From Propionibacteriaceae bacterium (GTDB lineage: Bacteria; Actinomycetota; Actinomycetes; Propionibacteriales; Propionibacteriaceae): 7,073 nucleotides of DNA. Shown piece by piece: positions 1 through 5,441 of the stretch; the stretch's first letter is position 1; the number at the start of each line of letters is the position of its first letter. The stretch covers positions 1 to 7,073 of the forward strand of contig WRGV01000086.1 in the NCBI GenBank assembly GCA_009787035.1, in the 5' to 3' direction. The position numbers were made by a program, and so were the translations under genes. Below the pieces are notes generated by a model. It searched no databases. It was not told the origin of the DNA and saw only the letters and a list, made by a program, of their open reading frames with translations.

Positions 1-205
1 GATGGTGCGTCGGATCGCCTCGTCCACCCCCCTGCCCGTCATGGGCGTGGGCGGCATCATGACCCCGGCCGACGCGGCGGCGATGATCGACGCCGGGGCC
101 TGTCTGGTGCAGGTCTTCACGGGATTCATCTACGCCGGCCCGGCGCTGGTGGTCGGCGCCAACCGCCGCCTGCGCCACACGGGCCACCAAGGGAGGACAC
201 GATGA
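1..205 (+). CDS. pyrD: Dihydroorotate dehydrogenase (quinone), C-terminal end, 5'-truncated by window edge
   Basis: This is the last 67 or so codons of PyrD, the FMN enzyme that oxidises dihydroorotate to orotate in pyrimidine synthesis. The reading frame is set by the codon at position 2 and stays open to the left edge, so the true start lies outside the window. The visible part holds the flavin/phosphate-binding end of the TIM barrel: GVGGI at residues 16-20 and [16 protein letters not shown] near residues 35-50. The 'LVQ-(Y/F)-(S/T)-GFI-(Y/F)-x-GP' pattern is typical of class 2, quinone-linked, membrane-associated enzymes rather than the NAD-linked class 1B. The stop TGA overlaps the pyrF start as ATGA, so the two genes are translationally coupled. 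The basic tail after the barrel ([14 protein letters not shown]) looks unstructured. The identity is firm; the class assignment is good but rests on the C-terminus only. Confidence 0.92.
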   Translation, partial: MVRRIASSTPLPVMGVGGIMTPADAAAMIDAGACLVQVFTGFIYAGPALVVGANRRLRHTGHQGRTR

Positions 206-1023
206 TTGATTTCCAGACGCGCCTGGCCGCGGTCTGCGCCGCGCGCGGACGCCTATGCGTGGGCGTCGATCCGCACGGGGCCACCCTGGCCGGATGGGGG
301 CTGGACGACGACCTGGGCGGCCTGGAGCGCTTCAGCCGCGGCCTGGTCGCAGCGCTGGCCGACCAGGTGGCCGTCTTCAAGCCGCAGTCGGGGTTCTTCG
401 AGGCGTATGGTCCGCGCGGCCTGGACGTGCTGGCGCGCGTGCTGGGCGACATCGCCGCGGCGGGTGCGGTCAGCATCCTGGACGTCAAGCGCGGCGACAT
501 CGGCTCGACCATGGCGGCGTACGCGCGCGCCTACCTGTCCGACGGGGCGGAGCTGGCCGCCGATGCCATCACCGTCAGCCCGTACCTGGGCTTCGGCTCG
601 CTGACCCCGGCCGTCGAGCTGGCCGCGCAGACCGGGCGCGGCGTGTTCGTCCTGGCTCGCACGAGCAATCCCGAGGGCGCGCAGGTGCAGGATGCGCTGG
701 CCGGTGGCATCAGCGTCGCCCAATCGATCGTCGACCAGGCCGCCACAGCGAATACCAAGCTGGGTGCGGGCGTCGTCCATCTGGTGCTGGGCGCCACGCA
801 TGCCGAGCTGGGCGTCGACCTGGCGGGCTTCGACGGATGGGTGCTGGCGCCGGGCATCGGGGCGCAGGGCGGGCGCATGTCGGACCTGGCAAGGCTGTTC
901 GGAGCGGCGGTGGAACGGGTGCTGCCCAGCGCGAGCCGCGAGGTTGCTGCGGCGGGGCCCGATCAGCAGGCCTTGCGGCAACGGACCGCAGAGTTGGTCG
1001 TTCAGGGTGCCGGGCTAAGCTAG
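202..1023 (+). CDS. pyrF: Orotidine 5'-phosphate decarboxylase
   Basis: This is the cytosolic enzyme that decarboxylates OMP to UMP, the last step of de novo UMP synthesis, directly after PyrD in the same operon. At 273 aa it matches the longer PyrF subfamily (type 2) of actinobacteria and not the roughly 230-240 aa E. coli type. Visible elements in order are GVDPH (21-25) on the first barrel strand, FKPQ with Lys60, the catalytic core [11 protein letters not shown] (93-103) with the Asp94-Lys96-Asp99 array expected of DxKxxD, SPYLGFGS (126-133), and the phosphate loop APGIGAQGG (216-224). The ATG at 202 is chosen because it overlaps the pyrD stop (ATGA) and has GGGAGG at 190-195 ahead of it. 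The stop is TAG, and a GC hairpin follows 14 nt later. Nothing in the gene looks damaged. Confidence 0.96.
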   Translation: MIDFQTRLAAVCAARGRLCVGVDPHGATLAGWGLDDDLGGLERFSRGLVAALADQVAVFKPQSGFFEAYGPRGLDVLARVLGDIAAAGAVSILDVKRGDIGSTMAAYARAYLSDGAELAADAITVSPYLGFGSLTPAVELAAQTGRGVFVLARTSNPEGAQVQDALAGGISVAQSIVDQAATANTKLGAGVVHLVLGATHAELGVDLAGFDGWVLAPGIGAQGGRMSDLARLFGAAVERVLPSASREVAAAGPDQQALRQRTAELVVQGAGLS

Positions 1024-1037
1024 TCACAGCGCAGTCA

Positions 1038-1058
1038 TGGTGGGGGCAACCCCCTCCA
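1038..1058 (+). terminator. Hairpin after pyrF, possible U-less terminator
   Basis: A compact stem lies 14 nt after the pyrF stop. Five G (1042-1046) pair with five C (1050-1054) across a CAA loop, extended past a T-T mismatch by TGG/CCA (1038-1040 with 1056-1058). No T-run follows (AGAGAAAATGCC), so this is not a classical intrinsic terminator. GC-rich actinobacterial terminators often lack the U-tract. Its place between pyrF and the possible mihF promoter fits a transcript boundary, which is inferred. Confidence 0.4.
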
Positions 1059-1081
1059 AGAGAAAATGCCAGTTTGTGGGG

Positions 1082-1087
1082 TATGCT
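1082..1087 (+). promoter_or_regulatory. Possible -10 box for the mihF-gmk-rpoZ-metK unit
   Basis: TATGCT fits the TANNNT pattern of group 1 sigma-factor -10 boxes and stands out in an otherwise GC-rich gap. It would start transcription near 1094 and give a leader of about 40 nt before the mihF GTG. No good -35 hexamer is seen 16-19 nt upstream (the bases there are purine-rich, around AAGAGAAA), so support is modest. Confidence 0.3.
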
Positions 1088-1134
1088 GAGATGACCCCCA
1101 TGGCTCAACAACTAGGAACAAGGGAGTATCTGCT

Positions 1135-1446
1135 GTGGCGATTCCGACACTGTCTGATGAACAACTTCAAGCCGCGCGTAAGGCTGCCACCGAAGCCCGC
1201 CGCGCGCGCGCTGACTTGAAGACAAAGGTTCGCACGGGGGAGATCAGCCTCGCCAAGGCTCTGGATGTCGCGGAGAGCGACGAGATCTTGGCGCATATCC
1301 GCGTTTCGGACCTGCTGAAGGCCCTGCCGCGCGTGGGTGAGAAGCGTGCGGCTGGCATCATGACCCGGCTGAACATCGCGTCCAGCCGTCGCATCCGTGG
1401 GCTTGGCAAGCACCAGCTGCTGGCCCTCAAGGAGGAGTTCTCCTGA
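1135..1446 (+). CDS. mihF: Integration host factor, actinobacterial type (MihF)
   Basis: This is a small nucleoid-associated DNA-binding protein of the mycobacterial IHF family, unrelated in sequence to the HU-like IHF of proteobacteria. It bends and compacts DNA and is needed for phage L5-type integration in mycobacteria. The 103 aa product matches the usual length of about 105. The basic N-terminal helix (residues 8-32, rich in Ala/Arg/Lys) is followed by AESDEIL (46-52) and the helix-two-turn-helix segment from about 56 to 92, with LPRVGEKRA (64-72) and RRIRGLGKHQ (85-94), as in other family members. The start is GTG at 1135, giving the conserved MA(I/L)P beginning. It has AGGGAG at 1121-1126, 8 nt upstream. 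Its place between pyrF and gmk is the usual actinobacterial one. The codons for its last residues also form a strong Shine-Dalgarno for the next gene. Confidence 0.95.
   Translation: MAIPTLSDEQLQAARKAATEARRARADLKTKVRTGEISLAKALDVAESDEILAHIRVSDLLKALPRVGEKRAAGIMTRLNIASSRRIRGLGKHQLLALKEEFS
1431..1437 (+). promoter_or_regulatory. Shine-Dalgarno inside mihF end, points to a non-AUG gmk start
   Basis: GGAGGAG is close to a perfect anti-16S match. It lies 5 nt before CTG at 1443-1445, which is in frame with gmk and overlaps the mihF stop as CTGA. The annotated GTG at 1482 has no comparable site (only CCCGGGCAG before it) and is 44 nt away. The same bases are also the Glu-Glu codons of the MihF C-terminus, so coincidence cannot be excluded. 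Confidence 0.45.
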
Positions 1447-1481
1447 TCACCGAGCGACACCTGTCCGGTCATCCCGGGCAG

Positions 1482-2075
1482 GTGTTCGTCATGTGTGGGC
1501 CGAGTGGGGTCGGCAAGGGGACGCTGGTCGCCGCGGTTCGCGCGCGGCTGCCCGGCGTCGATCTTTCCGTGTCCGCGACGACGCGCGCGCCTCGGCCTGG
1601 CGAGCAGGATGGTCGCGAGTACTTCTTCGTGACCGATGCCCAGTTCGACGAGCTGGTGGCCACCGACGCCTTGCTGGAGTGGGCGCAGTACGCGGGCACG
1701 CGCTACGGCACGCCCCGCCAACCGGTGCTGGACGCGGTGGCGCGCGGCCGCGACGTCATCTTGGAGATCGAGGTGCAGGGCGCCCGGCAGGTGCGCCAGC
1801 GGCTGCCGCAGGCGACGTTTGTCTTCATCGCGCCGCCGTCGCTGGACGAGCTGCGGGCCCGCCTGGTCGGACGTGGCACGGAGAGCCCCGAGCGGGTGGC
1901 CACGCGCCTGGCGGTCGCCGAGTCGGAGCTGGCCTGCGTCGGCGAGTTCGATGTCGTCATCGTCAACGACGAGGTGGATCGGGCTGTGGACCAGCTGGTA
2001 GAGTTGATCAGTCGTAGTAGGGCCGCTGGCAGCACGTCGGCGCCCGTCGAAGGAACCCACGAAGGCGAAGCATGA
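1482..2075 (+). CDS. gmk: Guanylate kinase
   Basis: Gmk phosphorylates GMP to GDP with ATP in the cytosol, a step of purine nucleotide supply and recycling. Counting from the GTG at 1482 (197 aa), the P-loop GPSGVGKGT is at 6-14. The GMP-binding segment [13 protein letters not shown] is at 29-41, DGREYFFV at 43-50, YGTPR at 75-79, [10 protein letters not shown] at 95-104, and the lid [13 protein letters not shown] at 131-143. All key family features are present. A loose tail of about 20 residues (from SRSRAAG) follows the fold. The start is uncertain. GTG 1482 is the first standard start codon and leaves only five residues before the P-loop. CTG 1443, behind GGAGGAG, would add 13 residues (LITERHLSGHPGQ) and overlap the mihF stop, giving 210 aa. 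The stop overlaps the rpoZ start as ATGA. The identity is certain; only the N-terminus is open. Confidence 0.95.
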   Translation: MFVMCGPSGVGKGTLVAAVRARLPGVDLSVSATTRAPRPGEQDGREYFFVTDAQFDELVATDALLEWAQYAGTRYGTPRQPVLDAVARGRDVILEIEVQGARQVRQRLPQATFVFIAPPSLDELRARLVGRGTESPERVATRLAVAESELACVGEFDVVIVNDEVDRAVDQLVELISRSRAAGSTSAPVEGTHEGEA

Positions 2076-2410
2076 GCACTCCTGAAGGCATCACCAACCC
2101 CCCGATCGACGACCTGCTGGGCCACGTCGATTCCAAGTACCGTCTGGTGCTGTTCGCCGCCAAGCGTGCGCGCCAGATCAACGCGTACTACTCGCAGCTG
2201 GGCGAAGGCCTGCTGGAGAACGTCGGGCCGCTGGTCGAGTCCGTGCCGCAGGAGAAGCCGCTGTCGATCGCGCTGCGCGAGATCAACGCCGACCTGTTGG
2301 AGTACCACGAGATCGACCCGCAGGCCGAGGCCGACCTCAAGGCTCAGGTTGTCATCGATCCGAAGTTCACGTTCAGCGACGACAACTTCGCGGACATCCT
2401 GCCCGCCTGA
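2072..2410 (+). CDS. rpoZ: DNA-directed RNA polymerase omega subunit
   Basis: Omega is the small RNA polymerase subunit that clamps the beta-prime C-terminus and aids assembly. The actinobacterial signature is clear: [11 protein letters not shown] (6-16), [17 protein letters not shown] (21-37), YYSQLGEG (39-46), VGPLVE (51-56) and [17 protein letters not shown] (61-77). The ATG overlaps the gmk stop (ATGA); AGGCGA just upstream is a moderate ribosome site. The N-terminus is short, since the M. tuberculosis protein carries about 30 extra residues before GITNPP. The C-terminus is instead extended by about 35 residues (78-112) beyond the point where the mycobacterial protein ends. This tail is acidic (eight Asp/Glu, two Lys) and ends in [12 protein letters not shown]. 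The core fold is intact; the role of the tail is unknown. Confidence 0.95.
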   Translation: MSTPEGITNPPIDDLLGHVDSKYRLVLFAAKRARQINAYYSQLGEGLLENVGPLVESVPQEKPLSIALREINADLLEYHEIDPQAEADLKAQVVIDPKFTFSDDNFADILPA

Positions 2411-2419
2411 GTCGCCGCA

Positions 2420-3610
2420 ATGGGCAGAATCGTCACGGCCGAATCGGTCACGCAGGGGCATCCGGACAAGGTCGCGGACGCCATTTCGGACGCCGTCCTG
2501 GACGCCATGTTGGCGCAGGATGTCACCTCGCGCACGGCTATCGAGACGTTGGTGACCAACGGCGCCGTGGTCGTGGCCGGGGAGGCGACGACCGAGGCGT
2601 ACGTCGAGATCCAGGATGTGGCGCGCGATGTGATCACGGGCATCGGGTACGACAATCCGGCGCGTGGTCTGGATGGGCGTTACTGCGGCGTCCTGGTGGC
2701 GCTGAACCGGCAGTCGCCGGATATCAGCATGGGCGTCACGGATTCGTGGGAGGCCCGGCACGGCGTGGCCGTGGATGGGTTTGACCGCCAGGGCGCCGGC
2801 GACCAGGGCATGATGTACGGGTTCGCGTGCGACGAGACCGCGTCGCTGATGCCGCTGCCGATCGATCTGGCGCATCACCTGGCGCAACGGCTGGCCGCGG
2901 TGCGCCGTGACGGCACGCTGGCGTATCTGCGTCCGGACGGGAAGACCCAGGTTGGTGTCGAGTATGCGGCCCCGGGCAAGCCGGTGCGGCTGGACACCGT
3001 GGTGGTGTCGGCGCAGCACGATGCGGGCGTGCCGCAGGATCGGATCGCCGCGGATGTGCTGGAGCACGTGGTGGCCCCGGTGCTGGCCGGGTATGAGCTT
3101 GATTCCGCGGGCATGACCGTGCTGGTCAACCCCACGGGGCAGTTTGTGGTGGGCGGCCCGTTGGGCGATTCGGGCCTGACCGGCCGCAAGATCATCGTGG
3201 ACACCTACGGCGGCGCAGCCCGGCATGGCGGGGGCGCGTTCTCGGGCAAGGATCCGTCCAAGGTCGACCGCTCGGCTTCGTATGCGGCCCGGTGGGTTGC
3301 GAAGAATGTGGTGGCCTCCGGGCTGGCCAAGCGGTGTGAGATCCAGGTGGCGTACGCGATCGGCAAGGCGCGCCCGGTGGGTCTGGCGCTGGACACGCAG
3401 GGCACGGGTGCGGTGCCGGATGAGCGGATCCTGGCGGCGGTGGCGCAGGTCTTCGATCTGCGTCCGGCGGCGATCATCGATGCGCTGGACCTGTTGCGGC
3501 CGATCTACCAGCTGACGACGTGCTACGGCCACTTCGGCCGCGATCTGCCCGAGTTCACCTGGGAACGCACCGATCGCGCCGAAGCCCTCAAGGCGGCCGT
3601 CCGCGCCTAG
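2420..3610 (+). CDS. metK: S-adenosylmethionine synthetase
   Basis: MetK makes S-adenosylmethionine from methionine and ATP, releasing phosphate and pyrophosphate; it acts in the cytosol as a tetramer. The 396 aa length is normal. The three domains are represented by [17 protein letters not shown] (8-24), with the ATP/Mg residues of [14 protein letters not shown] (98-106), the signature [10 protein letters not shown] (125-134), DGKTQV (173-178), [12 protein letters not shown] (236-247), the P-loop-like [16 protein letters not shown] (270-285) and HFGR (371-374). The ATG at 2420 gives the expected short lead into the first conserved block. It has no visible Shine-Dalgarno and follows the rpoZ stop by 9 nt, so it probably relies on coupling to rpoZ. 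Usual family residues vary mildly (Tyr133 for Phe, Gln12 for Glu, Ala in GGAARHGGG for Met). coaBC, normally just upstream, is missing. The stop TAG is interleaved with that of the convergent gene on the other strand. Confidence 0.97.
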   Translation: MGRIVTAESVTQGHPDKVADAISDAVLDAMLAQDVTSRTAIETLVTNGAVVVAGEATTEAYVEIQDVARDVITGIGYDNPARGLDGRYCGVLVALNRQSPDISMGVTDSWEARHGVAVDGFDRQGAGDQGMMYGFACDETASLMPLPIDLAHHLAQRLAAVRRDGTLAYLRPDGKTQVGVEYAAPGKPVRLDTVVVSAQHDAGVPQDRIAADVLEHVVAPVLAGYELDSAGMTVLVNPTGQFVVGGPLGDSGLTGRKIIVDTYGGAARHGGGAFSGKDPSKVDRSASYAARWVAKNVVASGLAKRCEIQVAYAIGKARPVGLALDTQGTGAVPDERILAAVAQVFDLRPAAIIDALDLLRPIYQLTTCYGHFGRDLPEFTWERTDRAEALKAAVRA

Positions 3611-3876
3611 ACACTGATGCCGCGCCAGATCACCCAGAGGGCGGCGGCGACGCAGGCCAGCAGGCCGGACACGGGCCAGCCGATTTCATGCCAGCCGATT
3701 CGGAGTATGCCGGCCTTGCTGTAGGCGCTGATGGTGACCCCGATGCCTCTTGCGCGTTCGGCGGCGGTGCGGGGATCCGCGTCATCGTGGACTCGTTTCG
3801 CGCCGGACAGGGGGCCGTCGCCGTGTGGCCCCACTGTGTCGCCGGTCGAGGCAGGGTGTTCAGTTTCGTGGCGCAC
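3607..3876 (-). CDS. Small hypothetical membrane protein, convergent with metK
   Basis: I do not recognise a family. From the GTG at 3876 (minus strand) the product is 89 aa. It has a polar N-terminal half ([13 protein letters not shown] at 2-14, [14 protein letters not shown] at 31-44), then [19 protein letters not shown], then one hydrophobic stretch, [18 protein letters not shown] (67-84), and a short RGISV end. This is a single predicted transmembrane helix close to the C-terminus. Coding support is the strong G/C bias at third positions, especially in the last 40 codons, where nearly every codon ends in C or G. The stop TAG (complement of 3607-3609) overlaps the metK TAG within CTAG, so the genes converge with no spacer. 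The start is weak: no Shine-Dalgarno precedes 3876, and the frame stays open upstream to about 4098, including a TTG near 3980. The C-terminal part is more secure than the start. Confidence 0.5.
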   Translation of the reverse strand: MRHETEHPASTGDTVGPHGDGPLSGAKRVHDDADPRTAAERARGIGVTISAYSKAGILRIGWHEIGWPVSGLLACVAAALWVIWRGISV

Positions 3877-3972
3877 ATGCGCAGGGCGCGGTGCGGATGT
3901 CCATTCGGCGGCTGTGAGCGTAATGGGCTCTGCGTGCTGGTGTTTCCGCTGGGTGTTGTCTTGCGGATCTAG

Positions 3973-3978
3973 TAGAAT
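3973..3978 (+). promoter_or_regulatory. -10 box for a leaderless DUF222-HNH transcript
   Basis: TAGAAT differs from TATAAT by one base and ends 7 nt before the ATG at 3986. Transcription would therefore begin at or next to the A of the start codon. No Shine-Dalgarno precedes that ATG, which agrees with leaderless translation, common in actinobacteria. No clear -35 is seen at the right distance. Confidence 0.5.
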
Positions 3979-3993
3979 CAAACGTATGTTCGA
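3978..3993 (+). promoter_or_regulatory. SOS box (LexA operator) over the start codon
   Basis: TCAAAC-GTAT-GTTCGA matches the actinobacterial LexA site TCGAAC-N4-GTTCGA at 11 of 12 defined positions (A for G at the third). It begins at the last base of the -10 box and includes the ATG at 3986-3988, so bound LexA would block initiation. In mycobacteria, LexA sites are known upstream of several 13E12 (DUF222-HNH) genes. That link to the same gene family makes this call stronger than the motif alone. The right half-site also encodes the Met-Phe-Asp start of the protein. Confidence 0.65.
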
Positions 3994-4201
3994 TACGGTG
4001 GAGATGCTGGAAGACGCGCGGCAGATCATGCGCGAGTACGTCTGGCTGCGCGCCGAGATCGACGAGATGGAGGCCCGGGCGAACGACCTGTTGGGCAAGG
4101 CGGTGTTGGCCTACGAGTGCCTGGATGATCTGCCCGAGCACCAGCGGCCCGACCGATACCGGGTGACCAGGCTCGGGGGCGCCAGTTCGGGGAAGACCTG
4201 A
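3986..4201 (+). pseudogene. DUF222-HNH endonuclease gene, N-terminal piece, cut off by a frameshift
   Basis: The 71-codon frame encodes the N-terminal helical part of a DUF222 (13E12-type) protein: MFDTVEMLEDARQ, a charged helix LRAEIDEMEARANDLLGKA (21-39), then LDDLPEHQRPDRYRVTRLGG (46-65). It ends early with the foreign tail ASSGKT and TGA at 4199. The sequence after the break continues smoothly in the next frame as FGEDLIGELSMAN and joins the 362-codon piece at 4216. Together 3986-5304 is 1319 nt; one extra base gives 1320 nt, a 439 aa protein of normal family length. Adding one G to the run at 4175-4179 restores RLGG-RQFGEDLIGELS, the simplest repair. The start is the leaderless ATG inside the SOS box. 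The piece alone is not expected to work as an enzyme. A sequencing error in the G-run, a true mutation, or phase variation are all possible. Confidence 0.7.
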
Positions 4202-4215
4202 TCGGGGAGCTGTCG

Positions 4216-5304
4216 ATGGCGAACCGCTGCTCCGAGGGCGCAGCACGCATCCTGGTGGATGCGGTGGCCACGCTGATGCACCGGTTGCCCGGCTGCTGGG
4301 CCCGGGTCGCCGACGAGACCGTGCGGGCACCGCTGTGGCAGGCCCGTAGGATCGTCCAGTCCTGCGCCGGATTGGACGACAAGCAGCACCGACAGGTCGA
4401 TGCAGGGGTCAGCCCCGGCCTGGGTGCGCTGCCGCCGAAGCGGCTGTTCGAGGCGGTGACGGCGCAGGTCACGAACGCCGACCCGGACGGGGCGCGCCTG
4501 CAAGCCAGGCGTGCCGAACGCTTCGCTCGCACCGGCGGCGACAGGCTCGACCCGATGACCGGGTGGGTGTGCGCGAGGACGGACCGCGCCGACGCGATCT
4601 TCCTGGACGCCACCTTGCAGCTGATCGCCGATGCCCTCGCGTCGCAGGGCGATGACCGCGACCCGGACCAGCGCCGTGCTGCCGCGGTGGGCATCATTGC
4701 GAACCCGGCCGCTGCGGTGCAGCTGATCGGCGTGCACACCACCCGCGGCATGATCAACCCGCCCGCCAGCCAGGCAGACGCCGCCGCCGTCATCGACGAA
4801 GCCAAACACCTACCCCCGCTGGTGCCACACACGCACCTGTACGTGCACGTGTGCGCCGACACTCTGGACGACCCGGACGGGATCGCCCGCGTCGAGGGCA
4901 TCGGTCCGGTGCTGCTCGACCAGGTCAAACAGCTCACCGCCGGCTCCCGGGTCCGGGTCACCAAGACGGTGTACGTCGGGGATGGCTCGGTCGGGGTGGA
5001 CGCCTACGAGATCCCCGATCAGATTCGCGAACAGGTCATCGCTCGCGACCGGTACGCGCTGGCCCCCTGGTCATCGGTCCTGGCCCGCCGCCAAGACCTC
5101 GACCACATCGAGCCGTATCGGGAAGGCATCCCCAACCAGACCCGCCCCGACAACCTCGCCCCGCAGTCGCGCAGCTTCCATCGCTGGAAAACCCACGCCG
5201 GGTGGCGCGCCATCCCCCTGCGCCCCGGGGCGATCCTGTGGATCAGCCCCACCGGGCAACTCGCCACAGTCGACAACACCGGCACCCATCCCCTGCGAAC
5301 CTGA
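4216..5304 (+). CDS. DUF222 / HNH endonuclease domain protein, C-terminal piece of the split gene
   Basis: This 362 aa frame holds most of the DUF222 helical domain, including LMHRLPGCWARV (20-31), the hallmark WQARRI (41-46) and DPDQRRAAAVGIIANP (149-164). The C-terminal HNH nuclease domain follows (about 277-330). The nuclease core is retained: DLDHIEPY (294-301) with Asp296-His297, NLAP (313-316) with Asn313, and FHRWKTH (321-327) with His322 and His327. The zinc-binding cysteines of many relatives (CxFPxC, LCRRHH) are absent (ALAPWSS, PQSRSFH), as in a common cysteine-free subgroup. The end, TGTHPLRT, is the normal family C-terminus. Genes of this kind are multicopy in many actinobacteria and some are SOS-induced; their substrate is not settled. 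The ATG at 4216 has GGGGAG at 4204-4209, 6 nt upstream, and lies 14 nt after the TGA of the upstream piece, so re-initiation could yield this fragment. More likely it is the 3' part of one frameshifted gene. Confidence 0.8.
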   Translation: MANRCSEGAARILVDAVATLMHRLPGCWARVADETVRAPLWQARRIVQSCAGLDDKQHRQVDAGVSPGLGALPPKRLFEAVTAQVTNADPDGARLQARRAERFARTGGDRLDPMTGWVCARTDRADAIFLDATLQLIADALASQGDDRDPDQRRAAAVGIIANPAAAVQLIGVHTTRGMINPPASQADAAAVIDEAKHLPPLVPHTHLYVHVCADTLDDPDGIARVEGIGPVLLDQVKQLTAGSRVRVTKTVYVGDGSVGVDAYEIPDQIREQVIARDRYALAPWSSVLARRQDLDHIEPYREGIPNQTRPDNLAPQSRSFHRWKTHAGWRAIPLRPGAILWISPTGQLATVDNTGTHPLRT

Positions 5305-5311
5305 ACGGTGG

Positions 5312-5431
5312 CTAGACCGGCGCGTTCGGTGTGGGCGTGAACCCCAACCGTATGGAGAGATTCTGCGCCAGGTGGTTCTCGGTGGTGGCGAACAGGTCGA
5401 GTCGGTCCGCGCCCAGTCGGGCTCGGGTCAC
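5312..5431 (-). pseudogene. Remnant resembling the C-terminus of a GNAT acetyltransferase
   Basis: Just downstream of priA on the same strand, a frame ending in TAG (complement of 5312-5314) reads LGADRLDLFATTENHLAQ followed by NLSIRLGFTPTPNAPV. The order 'GAxRLxLxxxxxNxxAxxLxxRLGF' is the usual last strand and helix of GNAT acetyltransferases, where the acetyl-CoA-binding fold closes. From a GTG at 5431 it is only 39 codons against about 140 or more for a whole enzyme, and the N-terminal part, including the pyrophosphate-binding loop, is missing. The frame continues upstream into the priA 3' end, in a different frame from priA. I read it as a decayed fragment left by a rearrangement. The match is by eye, so a chance open frame remains possible. 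Confidence 0.35.
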
Positions 5432-5441
5432 GCGCTCGGCC

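Noticed and set aside
1037..1219. A 60-codon frame starting in the mihF leader, possible leader peptide
   Set aside because: It runs far into mihF in another frame, has no ribosome site, and shows no attenuator-like codon run.
1703..3532. A 609-codon open frame on the minus strand opposite rpoZ and metK
   Set aside because: It is antisense to well-identified genes. Its product is a low-complexity Arg/His/Asp-rich string without domains, the usual mirror of high-GC coding sequence.
3520..3972. Plus-strand frame running from the metK 3' end toward the HNH gene
   Set aside because: It begins inside metK out of frame, and its composition is that of the complement of the minus-strand small membrane protein gene, which has better codon bias.
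4026..4964. Minus-strand frames of 312 and 232 codons opposite the HNH gene
   Set aside because: They run antisense to the DUF222-HNH sequence, whose residues are conserved, and have Ser/Arg/Pro-rich products without domains.
3986..5304. HNH gene as a homing endonuclease in an intron or intein
   Set aside because: It lies between complete genes, no host gene is interrupted, and DUF222 architecture is that of the free-standing 13E12 family.
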